In this document: in pieces, positions 5,490 to 6,025 of the stretch
Layout of the letters: every line of letters starts with the position of its first letter
Position numbering within the stretch: position 1 is the stretch's first letter
Assembly (NCBI GenBank): GCA_013151785.1
Contig: JAADHP010000114.1
Coordinates: forward strand, 1 to 6,025
DNA from: Nitrospirota bacterium
Lineage (GTDB): Bacteria; Nitrospirota; Thermodesulfovibrionia; Thermodesulfovibrionales; JdFR-85
Reading direction: 5' to 3'
DNA: 6,025 bases
Program-made: the position numbers and the translations under genes
The notes under the pieces: generated by a model
Told to the model about the DNA's origin: nothing
Seen by the model: only the letters and a program-made list of their open reading frames with translations
Databases searched by the model: none

Positions 5490-5535
5490 TAACAAAAAAT
5501 AATTTAAAAAACTTAGCCTCACCACCTCCTTTCCC
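5469..5535 (-). promoter_or_regulatory. Strong SD-like element with possible 17-codon leader ORF
   Basis: The minus strand reads ggaaaggaggtg near 5534-5523, an almost ideal anti-SD complement. It is followed directly by GTG (5522-5520) opening a 17-codon frame rich in Leu, Phe, Asn and Tyr that ends TGA at 5471-5469, before the true SD of the beta-propeller gene. The spacing from AGGAGG to GTG is only 2 nt, and 5 nt if AAAGG is used. It may be a leader peptide, a ribosome standby site or a relic. Coding is unproven. Confidence 0.3.
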
Positions 5536-5584
5536 TTTTAATTGTGCGCCTCATTACCTCTGACCCTGGTCATTTATATATTTT

Positions 5585-5614
5585 AACATAGATTAAAAAG
5601 AATACTCTTGTCAA
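5585..5614 (-). promoter_or_regulatory. Probable promoter of the beta-propeller gene
   Basis: A perfect -35 box TTGACA (minus strand 5614-5609) is followed by an 18-nt spacer and TATGTT (5590-5585), which matches the -10 consensus at four of six positions. The start would fall near 5578, giving a leader of about 140 nt that contains the SD-like element and hairpin. The upstream palindrome shares the first base of the -35 box. Confidence 0.55.
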
Positions 5615-5635
5615 CCTAAAATTATAATTTTAGGT
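5614..5635. promoter_or_regulatory. 22-bp perfect palindrome, candidate operator
   Basis: The element is its own reverse complement over 22 bp; half-site acctaaaatta, no spacer. It lies 17 nt after the GGDEF gene stop and touches the -35 box of the promoter at 5585-5614. The location fits a dimeric regulator site. As a terminator of the GGDEF gene it would be poor: only A-T pairs in the centre, no loop and no U-run. No regulator family can be named from the sequence. Confidence 0.5.
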
Positions 5636-5652
5636 AATATGTTCCTGTATTT

Positions 5653-6025
5653 TTAAGCTACTATCATGTTTTTCCCTGCATTCTTTGCCCTTCTCATAGC
5701 GCTGTCTGCCGAGGATATGAGGTCATCCACCTTGGTCCCATCATCCGGGAAAGTCGCCACACCGATACTGACAGTACATCCTTCCCTGTTAATTGTATTA
5801 TACAGGTCATTTCTTATCCTTGAGGCTATATCCAATGCAGTATTTCTGTCCGAGCCAGACAGTATAAGTACAAACTCATCTCCACCAAACCTGCATACAA
5901 AATCAGAAATCCTGGTATGCATACGCAGTCTTTCTGCAACCCTCTTTAAGAATACATTCCCGTAGAGATGCCCCTTTATGCGATTAAGTTCCTTGAAGTC
6001 ATCAATGTCTATAAATAACAATGAC
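5653..6025 (-). CDS. GGDEF-domain diguanylate cyclase, C-terminal part (cut by window edge)
   Basis: The visible 124 residues are most of a GGDEF domain, which makes cyclic di-GMP from two GTP. The frame stays open to the right edge, so the sensor half and true start are outside. Counting from the Leu at 6021: FIDIDDFKELN at 3-13 supplies the metal-binding Asp and nucleotide-contacting Asn; FGGDEF at 45-50 is intact; RISD at 37-40 matches the RxxD inhibitory site at the usual distance from GGDEF. The end shows VSIGVA, then DDLISSADSAMRRAKNAGKN, the usual family close. Deviations: R14 where Asp is common after Asn, and N22 in GHLYGN where Asp is usual. It is probably an active, product-inhibited cyclase. 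It is separated from the next gene by a promoter and palindrome, so functional linkage is not implied. Confidence 0.93.
   Translation of the reverse strand, partial: SLLFIDIDDFKELNRIKGHLYGNVFLKRVAERLRMHTRISDFVCRFGGDEFVLILSGSDRNTALDIASRIRNDLYNTINREGCTVSIGVATFPDDGTKVDDLISSADSAMRRAKNAGKNMIVA

Noticed and set aside
1..6025. tRNA, rRNA, CRISPR arrays, transposase genes or classical riboswitches
   Set aside because: Read on both strands and none found; the repeats present are short hairpins or coding repeats.

Overview
Every gene I can support lies on the minus strand, so the window is transcribed from right (6025) to left (1). The base composition is AT-leaning. Sec signal peptides, a lipobox, a possible c-type heme motif and periplasmic metal-chaperone families point to a Gram-negative, probably anaerobic or respiratory bacterium. 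The gene set and protein style remind me of Nitrospirota or Desulfobacterota lineages, but that is a low-confidence impression from memory.

In transcription order the window holds: (i) the C-terminal half of a GGDEF diguanylate cyclase, cut by the right edge; (ii) a short regulatory interval with a 22-bp perfect palindrome touching a consensus -35 box, a long purine-rich SD-like element and an AT hairpin; (iii) an exported YVTN-type beta-propeller protein with a CKKCH motif in its last blade, followed by a 15-bp hairpin; (iv) a near-consensus sigma-70 promoter (TTAACA-N17-TATAAT) whose -10 box overlaps the ATG of a doubtful 92-residue membrane ORF; (v) a compact gene run: MacB/FtsX-type permease (TTG start), LolD/MacB-type ATPase, PCu(A)C-like lipoprotein, small two-TM His/Cys protein and NosL-family protein with a Met-rich tail, ended by a 15-bp hairpin; (vi) an intergenic stretch with a decayed palindromic repeat; (vii) a 101-residue signal-anchored protein with a distinctive RHPSQADWFAPFQD core; (viii) the first 36 codons of a second FtsX/MacB-type permease, cut by the left edge, apparently starting at a rare ATT codon that overlaps the previous stop.

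The central run (about 639-3933) looks like one functional module. ATGA overlaps join ATPase, PCuAC-like and two-TM genes, and the PCuAC and NosL families both bind copper. The likeliest reading is an envelope ABC transporter working with copper-handling periplasmic proteins. Neither NosZ nor a cytochrome oxidase gene is visible, so the client is unknown. The start of a second permease at the left edge suggests that two related ABC systems sit side by side.
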